In this document: one piece after another, positions 45,619 through 53,866 of the stretch | Numbering within the stretch: position 1 is the stretch's first letter | Layout: every line of letters begins with the position of its first letter | DNA from: Acuticoccus sp039034015 | Lineage (GTDB): Bacteria > Pseudomonadota > Alphaproteobacteria > Rhizobiales > Amorphaceae | Reading direction: 5' to 3' | Length of the DNA stretch: 64,000 nucleotides | Assembly (NCBI GenBank): GCA_039034015.1 | Contig: JBCCBM010000011.1 | Span: 59,779-123,778 of the forward strand | Made by a program: the position numbers and the translations under genes | The notes under the pieces: generated by a model | Told to the model about the DNA's origin: nothing | What the model saw: the letters and a program-made list of their open reading frames with translations, nothing else | Databases searched by the model: none

Positions 45619-46884
45619 TTACTGCGCGAATTGAGCCGTCATGGTCGCGATGGCCTTGTCAGCGGCCTCGCCGGGGTCACCACCCAGCAAAACCTCGGCG
45701 ACAGCGTCCCAAATGGCCGGACGCAGCGCACCATAGGGGCTCAGCAAGAGGCCCGGATGCAGCGAGGCGGTCGGATCGGCCAGCTGCTCAGCCAGCGTCG
45801 CCAAGTTTTCATTCCCCGCAATCATCGGGTGGTCCGCCACATCGTTGCGCGGCGTGATCGAGCCGAGGCTGTCATTGATCCGCACCAGCCGGTCGGGCTC
45901 GGTATAGAATTTCACGAACTCGAACGCCTCGTCGCGATGTTCGGTTTTGCCCACAAGCAGGCCATCGAAGGAGTTGAAGCCGAAGTCGACGCGCAGGAAA
46001 CCCATCTTCTCGGCAACGGCTGGCGAGAGGTCGAGGAGCACGGAACCCACCTCGCCCACATCGGCGATCATCGCCACACGTTCTTGAGCAAACAGCGCCC
46101 GTGTGCCCTCATAGGCCCGGCCGACCGCTGCCGTCGCACCGCCGGGGGTGAACTCGGCGATATCGCGCATATAAACCAACGCTTCGATGAACTGATCGCG
46201 ATACTGATCGATGATCAGGTTGCCTTCCAGATCAACCCACTCCCCACCGCGTTTGTAGAAGATCATGTTGAAGAAGTGGCTCGACAGGCGCGCGCCGATA
46301 AGGCCGTAGCCGTAAACATCGTTCCGGCCGTCATCATTGCGGTCGAAGGTCAGCTCTTCAGACAGCTCCATGAGCTGCTCCAGGCTGATCGGCTCGGTCG
46401 GCACCTTGATGCCGCGCTCGGCGAAGAGCTCTTTGTTATAGGCGATGGTCCAGGCGATCCCCATGAGCGGAAAGCTGACCAGACCGGTGCTCTTTTCCAT
46501 GACGTCGATCGGCGCCTGCGCAAAAGCCGCCACCGTTTCCGGCGGCATCTGCGCGTAGAGATCGGCGTTGTCAGCGGTGATGCCGGCGTCCTGCCAGACC
46601 ATCATCAAGCCGTCGATCCACATATCCGGCACTTCGCCCAAGGTGGCGGCGGTCGAAAGCTGTGCGCGATACTTGTCCCAGGCCCAGGCCGTGTACTCGA
46701 TCTCAATGCCGGGGTTCTCGGCCTCGAACTCGCTGATCACTTCGCGCAGGGTCCGCTGCCCTTCTTTGTTAAAGCCGCCCGACCAGAGGCGCAGTGTCAC
46801 ATCGTCGGCCATCGCCGGCACACTGCCCAAGGCTAGCGCGCCGATCAGCGGCAATGCCGCAAACATGGTGCGTCGTTTCAACAT
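45619..46884 (-). CDS. ABC substrate-binding protein, family 1 (second system)
   Basis: A 421-residue periplasmic binding protein with signal peptide (MLKRRTMFAALPLIGALALG then SVPAMADD). Family 1 features are TLREVISEFEAENPGIEIEY, VPDMWIDGLMMVWQDAG and FPLMGIAWTIAYNKELFAER. It leads the operon SBP-permease-permease-ATPase-isomerase-HAD on the minus strand. The substrate is a sugar, polyol or related phosphate; no finer call is possible. Confidence 0.9.
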   Translation of the reverse strand: MLKRRTMFAALPLIGALALGSVPAMADDVTLRLWSGGFNKEGQRTLREVISEFEAENPGIEIEYTAWAWDKYRAQLSTAATLGEVPDMWIDGLMMVWQDAGITADNADLYAQMPPETVAAFAQAPIDVMEKSTGLVSFPLMGIAWTIAYNKELFAERGIKVPTEPISLEQLMELSEELTFDRNDDGRNDVYGYGLIGARLSSHFFNMIFYKRGGEWVDLEGNLIIDQYRDQFIEALVYMRDIAEFTPGGATAAVGRAYEGTRALFAQERVAMIADVGEVGSVLLDLSPAVAEKMGFLRVDFGFNSFDGLLVGKTEHRDEAFEFVKFYTEPDRLVRINDSLGSITPRNDVADHPMIAGNENLATLAEQLADPTASLHPGLLLSPYGALRPAIWDAVAEVLLGGDPGEAADKAIATMTAQFAQ

Positions 46885-47360
46885 CGCGAAGTCTCCCTCA
46901 TCCCGAGCGCTGGCCGATTTGAAACCGCGCGCCCGAAGGAGAGAGGCGGCTGTGTTACACCGGTTTGACAGCCGCGCCGGAAGCGCGATTTGTCATGAAA
47001 CCAACGCACAAAGTGGCAAGGTTTGCGCTGGCGAAGAGGTCCTAGCCGGGCAAATCGCCGATGGGCCGCAGCGCAAAATCGGGGCGCGGCGCATGCGCGC
47101 GACCTCGAGCGATTGGGTCTGCCGCGCGGCCCTGATCATGCCCCGACTGTCGATGTCGGCGAGCCGACCCGGCACCCTTCTAAGCGAGGTGCCAGCAGCG
47201 TCCTCGTGGCTGGAGGTAGCAGTCCTCGTATCGCACCAGCGTGCACCCGTTTTTTGTACAAACGGGGAAACCCGGGAACTAGGAGGCGTGGGAATTCACA
47301 TGAAGGCCTTAAAAACCCAGCGAATTCAGTTGTGCAGTGACCCCAACGGGCCGAAAGACT
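46885..47360. other. 476-bp intergenic stretch between ABC operon and mobile element
   Basis: No supported gene. The left part must hold the promoter of the minus-strand ABC operon. At 46954-46971 the minus strand reads CTGTCAA-ACCG-GTGTAAC, a Pho box-like spacing with a poor second half. The rest, up to the start of the tRNA duplication, shows only short unrecognised open frames. Confidence 0.4.
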
Positions 47361-47409
47361 TGGAGCGGGCGACGGGATTCGAACCCACGACCCCAACCTT
47401 GGCAAGGTT
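47361..47409. other. attL: duplicated 3' part of tRNA-Gly
   Basis: Matches 59424-59472 in 48 of 49 bases (the difference is C at 47373 against T at 59436), with 36 identical bases at 47374-47409. On the minus strand it holds the anticodon arm, T arm and acceptor 3' strand with CCA. Homology stops in the anticodon stem, so no full tRNA can form here. Confidence 0.85.
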
Positions 47410-47491
47410 CAGAGCCTCCCCCTAACCACTTGTAATCATTGCAACTGGGGTTTTGTAAGTTCACCTCACGTGCACAAACGTTCCGTCGTTT

Positions 47492-47510
47492 CTGTGCGGA
47501 AACTGTGCAG
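47492..47510 (+). repeat. left-end direct repeats, possible integrase arm sites
   Basis: CTGTGCGG (47492-47499) and CTGTGCAG (47503-47510) are 11 bases apart, about 85 bases inside attL. The same octamer pair occurs just inside the right end (59368-59387). Paired short repeats near both ends are what tyrosine integrases use as arm sites. Confidence 0.5.
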
Positions 47511-47627
47511 CGCACCGCCGCAGGCCAAAAGAAAAGGGCCGGCCGACGCGCCAACGTCGAACCAGCCCCAAACAGAAATGCGTACCCAAACGCCCCTCGT
47601 TGATGCCGCATTTGGGGAGGTCGCGCA

Positions 47628-47900
47628 ATGAGGGGGGCAGCGAAATTTGCAGCGGTCGAGCTATCCGCCGACAGGCTGGTGCGGGTCGCCCCGGACGACA
47701 CCGGACGGTTCTGCGTTGAGGACTTCGGTGCCGGTTCGGGCGGTGTGACCATCGACGCTGAAGGAAACGCGCTTACGGGTCTCGGCTTCAAAGAGGCTGT
47801 GCGCCTCGCCGTGCGCGTCGCCTACGAAAATGCGGCTCATCTTGAGATCGAGTTCAACATTTTTGCGTCGGGCAAAGCCGTTTGCTGGTGGGCGCCATGA
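47628..47900 (+). CDS. small protein of unknown function, left end of the element
   Basis: A 90-residue soluble protein. ATG 47628 follows GGGGAGG. The middle reads GVTIDAEGNALTGLGFKEAV then RLAVRVAYENAAHLEIEF, a strand-helix-strand pattern. Its stop overlaps the primase start (ATGA at 47897), so they are co-translated. No family recognised; possibly a replication or regulatory accessory. Confidence 0.6.
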   Translation: MRGAAKFAAVELSADRLVRVAPDDTGRFCVEDFGAGSGGVTIDAEGNALTGLGFKEAVRLAVRVAYENAAHLEIEFNIFASGKAVCWWAP

Positions 47901-50053
47901 ACGTGCCCCTATCACCTTCGGACTACCAGACCGCGGAACCCATCCTTGGCCGCATCGAGTCCGCCGCGATCGAGCTGGCCGAGCTTGGATGGCCGGTGTT
48001 TTTGGCACCGCCGACAGGCGAGAAGAAAGGGTGCTTCAGCGGCGAAAACACCAACGGGGAGCGATGGGGCGCGACGACCGATCCGTTGACGATCCGCAGC
48101 TATTGTCGCCTCAAGCCCAACGCCAACCTAGGAATCGCTACCGGCCAGAAGGCCGGCATTTTCGTCGTCGATGTCGACACCCTGGATGCACACGGAGCGG
48201 ATGGTTTCGCGTCGCTCGCGGAGCTGGAGGCCGAACACGGCCGGCTCCCGATGACCGTTGAAAGCGCGAGCCCGTCGGGCGGTCGGCACTACTTCTTCCG
48301 CTACCCATCCAGTGGCGCGGTGGGGACGTTTCCGCGCCTCGTCCCTGGGATCGATATCCGGGGGGCGAAAGGTATGGTCCTCGCCCCGCCGAGCGTGAAG
48401 CCGGGCAAGGGCGAATATCAGTGGGTGCAATCACCCTTCGCCACGGACGTCGCGGTGGCGCCGGACTGGCTCTTGAAGCTGGTGCAGGCGCCGAAGGCGA
48501 AGGCGGAGCCGCCTGCGCCCCCGCCGATCAAACGGGCGGACAACGGCACCCGCGAGTATGCCTACGGCCGCAAGATGCTCGACGGCATCGTCGACGAGCT
48601 GCACGGGGCGATGAACGGAGGGCGCAATGACCTTCTGAACATTGTGGCGCTCAGGATGGGACGCGCGATAGCGGCGGGCTGGATCGACGAGGGCGAGGTG
48701 CGCAGCACCTTGGAGAACGCCTGCGTCACGATCGGGCTGTGGAAGGAGGACGGCCCAAAGCAGTGCCGCGATACCATCACGAGCGGGATCAAGAAGGGGA
48801 TGAAGAACCCGCTCGACCCGCTACCGGATGATGATCCGGCCGAAGGGTTCACGACGGTTTCCACGACCATGTCCGCCAAGGACGTTGCCGGATCATCATG
48901 GCGGCGACAAAACGCGTGGGACATGAGCGCTCGCGAATTTCTCTACGGCCGGCACCTTCAACGCGGAAAGGTGACGGTGACAGTCGCCCCCGGCGGCGTT
49001 GGCAAGTCGGCGCTGACGAACGCGGCCGAAGCACTCGCCATGGTGACGGGCCGCAAACTTTTGCACGACGCGGTGCCAGCGCCCCTTCGCGTCTGGGTCT
49101 ACAACCTGGAGGAAGATCGCGACGAGATGAACCGCCGCCTGGAGGCGGCTTGCCAGCATTTTGGTATTGAGGGCGACGTCGAAGGTCTGTTCGTCAACGT
49201 CGGCTTTGAGCAGCCCTTGATGATGGCGACGCCTGACAAGACGGGTGTCAAGATCGACCGCGAGTTGACCGATGCCATCATTGCTGAGGTTCGCAACCTT
49301 CGCGTCGACGTCTTGGTCGTCGACCCTTTCGTCTCAACGCACCAGGTCAACGAGAACGACAACGGCGCGATCGACGTGGTGGCGAAGGAGTGGGCGCGGA
49401 TCGCCAACGAGGCGAACTGTGCGGTTCATCTGATCCACCACACATCGAAGCTGCGGGGGTTCGAGGCGACGGTCGAGCATTCCCGTGGCGCCATCAGCCT
49501 CATCAACGCGGCCCGATACGCGCGGGCGCTGAACCCGATGACGGCCGACGAGGCCGCGGCGTTCGGGATCAAAGAGGCGTGGCGACATCTTCGCGTTGAT
49601 GACGGGAAGGCGAACTACGCGCCACGGGCGGAGGCAGCCCATTGGTTTGCGCACACATCCGTGCACCTTGCCAACGGCGACAACGTCGGCGTCGTGACCC
49701 CCTTCACCCTCCCGAATGCGACGGACGGCGTCACCGTCACTCATCTTGATGAGGTGATGCGCCTGGCGGGTGAGAAGGAGGGGCCGGAGCGCTACCGCGA
49801 GGACGTGCGAGCAAAGGCCTGGATCGGGCATATGATCGCTGATGTCATCGGCGCAGACATGGAGGACCCGGCGGACAAGAAGCGCGTCAAGGCGTCGCTC
49901 GCGATGTGGTTGAAGTCGGGCGCGTTGAAGGTGGTGGAGGGCGACGACGACAAGCGGATGCCTCGCAAGTTCATCGTTCCGGGTGATGTCGACCCCTTCA
50001 CGGTGGACGACATGGCCGTCGGTTCTGCACCCCATGGAGGGGCTGAGGAATGA
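47897..50053 (+). CDS. bifunctional primase-polymerase with RepA-like helicase domain
   Basis: A 718-residue replication protein. Residues 20-200 form a PrimPol-type domain: GIFVVDVDTLDAHG gives the catalytic D-x-D (D92, D94) and SPSGGRHYFF the His (H131). Near residues 360-560 is a RecA-like AAA domain with Walker A APGGVGKSAL, VYNLEEDRDEMNRRL and Walker B VDVLVVDPFVS, and HLIHHTSK after. This is the replicase of plasmids, phages and satellites. ATG 47897 overlaps the preceding stop; a TTG frame 15 bp earlier is less likely. Its stop is followed at once by an iteron-like array. Confidence 0.9.
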   Translation: MNVPLSPSDYQTAEPILGRIESAAIELAELGWPVFLAPPTGEKKGCFSGENTNGERWGATTDPLTIRSYCRLKPNANLGIATGQKAGIFVVDVDTLDAHGADGFASLAELEAEHGRLPMTVESASPSGGRHYFFRYPSSGAVGTFPRLVPGIDIRGAKGMVLAPPSVKPGKGEYQWVQSPFATDVAVAPDWLLKLVQAPKAKAEPPAPPPIKRADNGTREYAYGRKMLDGIVDELHGAMNGGRNDLLNIVALRMGRAIAAGWIDEGEVRSTLENACVTIGLWKEDGPKQCRDTITSGIKKGMKNPLDPLPDDDPAEGFTTVSTTMSAKDVAGSSWRRQNAWDMSAREFLYGRHLQRGKVTVTVAPGGVGKSALTNAAEALAMVTGRKLLHDAVPAPLRVWVYNLEEDRDEMNRRLEAACQHFGIEGDVEGLFVNVGFEQPLMMATPDKTGVKIDRELTDAIIAEVRNLRVDVLVVDPFVSTHQVNENDNGAIDVVAKEWARIANEANCAVHLIHHTSKLRGFEATVEHSRGAISLINAARYARALNPMTADEAAAFGIKEAWRHLRVDDGKANYAPRAEAAHWFAHTSVHLANGDNVGVVTPFTLPNATDGVTVTHLDEVMRLAGEKEGPERYREDVRAKAWIGHMIADVIGADMEDPADKKRVKASLAMWLKSGALKVVEGDDDKRMPRKFIVPGDVDPFTVDDMAVGSAPHGGAEE

Positions 50054-50059
50054 GCCTCC

Positions 50060-50221
50060 GCCACAGTTGCCACAGTCATCCCACAGACCAACTGTGGCAC
50101 CGTGTTTGCCCCAGTGCCACAGTTGCCCCACTCCCTTTAGGGAGGGGGCAGACTGTTGTGGGGCAGTTTCGCGAGGGAAAACGAGGCGAGGCCAGACTGT
50201 GGCAAAGTCACATACTGGGGC
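50060..50221. other. iteron array, probable replication origin of the element
   Basis: The octamer GCCACAGT occurs at 50060-50067, 50069-50076 and 50116-50123, and inverted (ACTGTGGC) at 50091-50098 and 50196-50203. Related GCCCCAGT/ACTGGGGC forms occur at 50108 and 50215. The array starts 6 bp after the primase-helicase stop, where phage satellites keep their origin. An open frame covering it would encode a low-complexity peptide and is not called. Confidence 0.6.
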
Positions 50222-50252
50222 ACCCCATGGGCTGCATCCTTGGTGATCGGCC

Positions 50253-50495
50253 ATGAGCCCGGCACAGGCGCTTCACGACGCTGCGGATCGGCTCGCACGA
50301 TTGTCACCCTCCCACCGTGACCCTTTCCGCTTCCACGAGGACAAGAGCGAGCTGGTGCATCTTCTGCGGATGCTGGCGAAGGAGATGGACGGACAGGGCG
50401 CGATCGCATTTCCTCAATTTGAGGGAATGCGGGCGGACCCCGTCAGCCGGCGTCGCGAAGGCGGACACCAGGGCCGCCACCATTCGCTTCGATGA
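50253..50495 (+). CDS. small protein of unknown function
   Basis: An 80-residue protein beginning at ATG 50253. The first 45 residues (MSPAQALHDAADRLARLSPS, then RDPFRFHEDKSELVHLLRML) look like two amphipathic helices, as in many small phage proteins; the tail is basic and overlaps the repressor gene on the other strand by 53 bp. No family recognised. Moderately likely to be real. Confidence 0.5.
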   Translation: MSPAQALHDAADRLARLSPSHRDPFRFHEDKSELVHLLRMLAKEMDGQGAIAFPQFEGMRADPVSRRREGGHQGRHHSLR

Positions 50496-50688
50496 ACTCA
50501 ATGCCGGCTTTCTCGAGGGCGTGACGTAAGGCACCGACCGTGAGGTCCTTGAGGGCCTCACCTCTCTCAAACCGTGCAACGGTGTTCGGCGACACGCTCG
50601 CGGCTTTCGCGAGGTCGCGGACACCCCACCCCAGTGCCGTTCTGGCCATCCTCGATTGAACCGGCTGCACGAGTAACCCTGTTATCAT
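50443..50688 (-). CDS. Xre/Cro-CI-type repressor of the element
   Basis: An 81-residue helix-turn-helix protein, the only minus-strand gene of the element. The HTH reads GWGVRDLAKAASVSPNTVAR then FERGEALKDLTVGALRHALE near residues 24-63. ATG 50688 is the best start; the frame extends upstream across the operator region without sense. It is divergent from the gene at 50761, and the region between holds a GGTAAC palindrome, as for phage-type repressor control. Confidence 0.8.
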   Translation of the reverse strand: MITGLLVQPVQSRMARTALGWGVRDLAKAASVSPNTVARFERGEALKDLTVGALRHALEKAGIEFIEANGGGPGVRLRDAG

Positions 50689-50693
50689 TTTTG

Positions 50694-50733
50694 TTGACAC
50701 CTTCCGGCAAGTCGTTACGGTAACACCGTTACC
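50694..50733 (+). promoter_or_regulatory. control region: -35 TTGACA and repressor operator
   Basis: TTGACA (50694-50699) is a perfect -35 on the + strand. Downstream, GGTAAC (50719-50724) and GTTACC (50728-50733) form an inverted repeat with a 3-base spacer, overlapped by a near palindrome GTTACGGTAAC (50714-50724). The operator would cover the -10 region of the rightward promoter. It lies between the repressor gene and the first rightward gene. Confidence 0.55.
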
Positions 50734-50760
50734 AATTGCGCCTGACATGGGGGCTGCGGC

Positions 50761-51129
50761 ATGGAACAGCAAAACACGTCTATCACAAAGGCCGATCTGG
50801 ACGACGCGACGGGGCGTCTGTTCGGCATGATCGAGAGATTGAACCCGCGGGCACTGAGCGCACCCGATGCCACAGAGGCGCACGCGACGCTTGAAGGTGT
50901 GCGGTCCAAACTGTTGGACATCAGCGATAGAACTGCCCGCCTTCTGGATTGGATGCGCCTCTGTGAGCTGGCAGCGACGTCCCCGTGCGAGGGCAACGGC
51001 GACCGCGCGCGCGATCGCGAAGCAATCTTTTGTGGGACCGAGGCCGCGTTCGAGGTCGCGAGGGAGATCAACCGTGAGATCGACGCGCTCTTCGCCGAAG
51101 TCCGCGATTTTCTGGAGGCGAAATCGTGA
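50761..51129 (+). CDS. protein of unknown function, first gene right of the repressor
   Basis: A 122-residue acidic protein that is predicted to be mostly helical (TKADLDDATGRLFGMIERLN; FEVAREINREIDALFAEVRD). No signal, membrane segment or known motif. It sits where phage-type elements carry early regulators or helper-interference genes. Its stop overlaps the next start (GTGA). Confidence 0.6.
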   Translation: MEQQNTSITKADLDDATGRLFGMIERLNPRALSAPDATEAHATLEGVRSKLLDISDRTARLLDWMRLCELAATSPCEGNGDRARDREAIFCGTEAAFEVAREINREIDALFAEVRDFLEAKS

Positions 51130-51455
51130 GCGCGAAGGTCGGGGGTATCGCTGCGATCGAGTCGGGGGGTATCGGCCCTTTCGAGGCAGGATGGCGCGAG
51201 TTCCGACGGCGCGAAAGGGTTATTGCCACGCGGGCCGGGACGATTGACGTTCCTGTCGAAGACCTAAGGTGGTCGGAACAAGCACTGCTTGGCCTGTCGA
51301 TAACAGCGCCGGCGACATCACGCGAATGGGCGGCGCTCGCTATCATCGCGCTTTACTGCAAGGGGTCGTCCCTCGACTCTGTCTTCGACGACGTCCTTGA
51401 CACGATCGAGGGCATCTTAGGCCCTGAAGCCGATGTCGAGGCCGCCGCATGGTGA
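51126..51455 (+). CDS. protein of unknown function
   Basis: A 109-residue protein with GTG start 51126 overlapping the previous stop. It has a basic stretch (GWREFRRRERVIATRAGTID) and a helical half (SREWAALAIIALYCKGSSLD). No family recognised. A 115-bp gap without a gene follows, before the terminase small subunit; the gap could hold a packaging (cos) site. Confidence 0.55.
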   Translation: MSAKVGGIAAIESGGIGPFEAGWREFRRRERVIATRAGTIDVPVEDLRWSEQALLGLSITAPATSREWAALAIIALYCKGSSLDSVFDDVLDTIEGILGPEADVEAAAW

Positions 51456-51570
51456 TCGTAGCCCTCTCGGGTCCTTCCCAGGGGGTCAGGCCGCGGGGAA
51501 CTGCCCACCGCAGACTTTCACCAAAAATCACTTTTCCTTATGGCATTGTGGTGTGTGATAAGAAATTCTG

Positions 51571-52032
51571 ATGGAATTGCCTGAACATGCCTCTGCCGAC
51601 GAGTTGGCCGCTTTGCTGGGGATCACCCAACAACGCGTTTCGGCGCTGTTGAAGGCTGGCGTCCTCATCCGCCCGAAACGTGGGGCATACCCCCTTGCGG
51701 AGAACGTCGGACGATATTGCGCACACCTTCGCGAGACGGCGTCCGGCCGGGGTGGGCAAGATGGTGTTTCGGAGCTGACGGCCGAGCGCGCCCGCCTCGC
51801 CCGCGAGCAAGCCGACAGGCAGGCGTTGAAGAATGCCGAGCTGCGCGGCGAACTTGTGCGCGCCGACGCCGTCCGTGAGCGGTGGGAGGACGTCGCCAGG
51901 ACCGCGCGCGCCCGACTCCTCGCGATCCCCTCGCGCATCCGCGGCCGGCTGGCATTGTCGCAAGACCAAGTCGCCATCCTTGACCGCGAAGTGCGCGACG
52001 CCTTGGAAGGTTTGGCCGATGGCGGACCTTGA
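51571..52032 (+). CDS. terminase small subunit (Nu1-like)
   Basis: A 153-residue DNA-packaging protein. The N-terminal winged HTH (SADELAALLGITQQRVSALL, then KAGVLIRP-RGAYPL) is followed by the Nu1-type helix ELTAERARLAREQADRQALK, NAELRGELVRADAV and the C-terminal RLLAIPSRIRGRLALSQ. It would choose the packaging site on the element DNA. It overlaps the large subunit gene by 14 bp. Confidence 0.85.
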   Translation: MELPEHASADELAALLGITQQRVSALLKAGVLIRPKRGAYPLAENVGRYCAHLRETASGRGGQDGVSELTAERARLAREQADRQALKNAELRGELVRADAVRERWEDVARTARARLLAIPSRIRGRLALSQDQVAILDREVRDALEGLADGGP

Positions 52033-53794
52033 CGACATCGAAGGCGCCTTCCTCGCGGCCTTCCGCCCGCCGCCGCGGCGTCGACTGTCTGAATGGATCG
52101 AGGCCAACATCGTCTTGCCGTCGGGCGTGTCGGCCCAGCCGGGTCCGGTGCGTCTGTGGCCTTACCAGCGCGAGATTGCCGACGCGATCGGCCACCCATC
52201 CATTGAGCGGGTGACGCTGGTCAAGCCGGTCAGGGTTGGCTTCACGAGTCTTCTGACGGCCGCGCTGGGGGGTTACATCGCGAACGATCCGGCGCCGATC
52301 ATCAGCCTGCAACCGACCGAACAGGACTGCCGCAACTACGTGGTCAGCGACGTTGAGCCCACCCTCGCGGAAAGCCCCGCACTCCATGGGATGCTCACCA
52401 CAGAGCGTCGCGAGGGGTCGCGCAACACGATGTTGTCGCGGCGGTTCAGCGGCGGGAGCCTAAAGATCATCGCGGCGAAAGCGCCCCGGAACCTTCGCGC
52501 GCACACCGCCCGCGTCCTGTTCATTGACGAGGCCGACGCGATGGAAGCCGGTGCGGAAGGCGATCCGATCACCCTTGCGACACGCCGCACGCTCTCTTTC
52601 CCCGACCGCAAAATCGTTGTTGGCAGCACCCCGACTTTTGAGGACACGAGTGCGGTCTTGCGGCTCTATTGCGAGAGTGATCAACGCGTGTTTGAGGTGC
52701 CATGCCCTGAGTGTGGGACCTTCACCGAGATCCTATGGCGACACATCGAATGGGAGCCTGACAAGCCGGATACGGCGGCGTTCCGGTGCCCGCATTGCGA
52801 GGCGCTTGTCGATGAGCGGCACAAGCCCCGGATGGTCGAGGCGGGACGATGGACCGCGACGGCGCCGGCCATCCCGAACCATGCCGGCTTTCGGCTCAAC
52901 GCCCTCGTCAGCCTTTTGACGAACGCATCATGGGGCCGCCTTGCCAAAGAGTTCGTGGCGGCGAAGGACCGGCCGGATCAGCTTCAAGTTTTCGTCAACA
53001 CGATTTTGGCGGAGGGCTGGCGCGAGGCAGCGGAAGAGGTGGACGACGAGGCGTTGGCGAGCCGTGCCGAACCGTTCGGCCTTGAGCGTCTGCCTCCGAA
53101 CGTCCTCGCGATCACGGCCGGCGTCGACGTCCAGCGCAAGGACCGCTTGGAGGTCACTTTCGTCGGTTGGGGCGAGGACGACGAGATGTTCATTCTTTCG
53201 CACCGCGTCTTGTATGGCTCGCCGCAACATAACGAGACCTGGCGCGATCTGGACCACATGCTTCGCGAGCGGTGGACGCACCCGCTTGGCGGCACCCTTG
53301 GTGTTGACGCCGCGGTGGTCGACAGCGGCGACGGCGTGACCGTCGACAAGGTTTATGCGTTTTGTCGGGAGCGGGCCGGCCGGCGCATCCTCGCGGGCAA
53401 GGGGATGGCAGGCTCGCGCCAGGCGCTCACCATCGGCGGCAAGGTTCGAGGCGGCGGGCGCGTCCACATCATCGGCGTCGACGGCCTGAAAGGGCAGCTT
53501 TTAACTCGTCTGCAATCGGGTCGATCGGTCCGCTTCTCTGACGAGCTGGGGCCCTCATGGTTCGAGCAGCTGACGGCAGAGCGCCGCGTCGTGCGCTATG
53601 AGCGCGGCCACCCGACCCGCCGATGGGTCCGCAAGGCCGGGCAGGATGCCGAGGCGCTTGACTGCACCGTCTACGCGATGGCGGCGCGCCACGCTGTGGT
53701 CAGCAATCTTGCGATCCGCCGGGATGAGCTGGCGCATCTGCCCACGCCATCGAAGGCGCCGACGGTAGTGCGGTCGGCCTGGATGGGTCGGTAA
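52019..53794 (+). CDS. terminase large subunit (GpA family)
   Basis: A 591-residue packaging ATPase/nuclease. N-terminal RRLSEWIEANIVLPSG and the atypical Walker A KPVRVGFTSLLTAALGGYIA are GpA hallmarks; Walker B is VLFIDEADAMEAG. A zinc site CPECG and CPHCE lies near residues 230-265. The nuclease half has ITAGVDVQRKDRLEVTFVGW and the C-terminal QDAEALDCTVYAMAA. ATG 52019 was chosen because it overlaps the small subunit end; the open frame goes further upstream only as shadow. Full length, intact. Confidence 0.93.
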   Translation: MADLDDIEGAFLAAFRPPPRRRLSEWIEANIVLPSGVSAQPGPVRLWPYQREIADAIGHPSIERVTLVKPVRVGFTSLLTAALGGYIANDPAPIISLQPTEQDCRNYVVSDVEPTLAESPALHGMLTTERREGSRNTMLSRRFSGGSLKIIAAKAPRNLRAHTARVLFIDEADAMEAGAEGDPITLATRRTLSFPDRKIVVGSTPTFEDTSAVLRLYCESDQRVFEVPCPECGTFTEILWRHIEWEPDKPDTAAFRCPHCEALVDERHKPRMVEAGRWTATAPAIPNHAGFRLNALVSLLTNASWGRLAKEFVAAKDRPDQLQVFVNTILAEGWREAAEEVDDEALASRAEPFGLERLPPNVLAITAGVDVQRKDRLEVTFVGWGEDDEMFILSHRVLYGSPQHNETWRDLDHMLRERWTHPLGGTLGVDAAVVDSGDGVTVDKVYAFCRERAGRRILAGKGMAGSRQALTIGGKVRGGGRVHIIGVDGLKGQLLTRLQSGRSVRFSDELGPSWFEQLTAERRVVRYERGHPTRRWVRKAGQDAEALDCTVYAMAARHAVVSNLAIRRDELAHLPTPSKAPTVVRSAWMGR

Positions 53795-53866
53795 AAACTT
53801 TTTCGTAGGCAACGCTGTTGCTTCGCAATAAGGAAGCCGCTAAACCGTTTCCTTAGGCGGAAGGAA

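Noticed and set aside
46954..46971. Pho box upstream of the second sugar-type ABC operon
   Set aside because: Only one half site (CTGTCAA) fits; the other matches 4 of 7 bases, so it is not called as a regulatory feature.
47361..47435. Possible second tRNA gene at the left end of the element
   Set aside because: The homology to tRNA-Gly ends in the anticodon stem; the upstream half gives no acceptor pairing with the 3' strand, so it is an att copy only.
50050..50256. Small frame starting in the primase-helicase stop
   Set aside because: It covers the iteron array and its His/Cys/Pro-rich product looks like translated repeats. The DNA-level signal explains it better.
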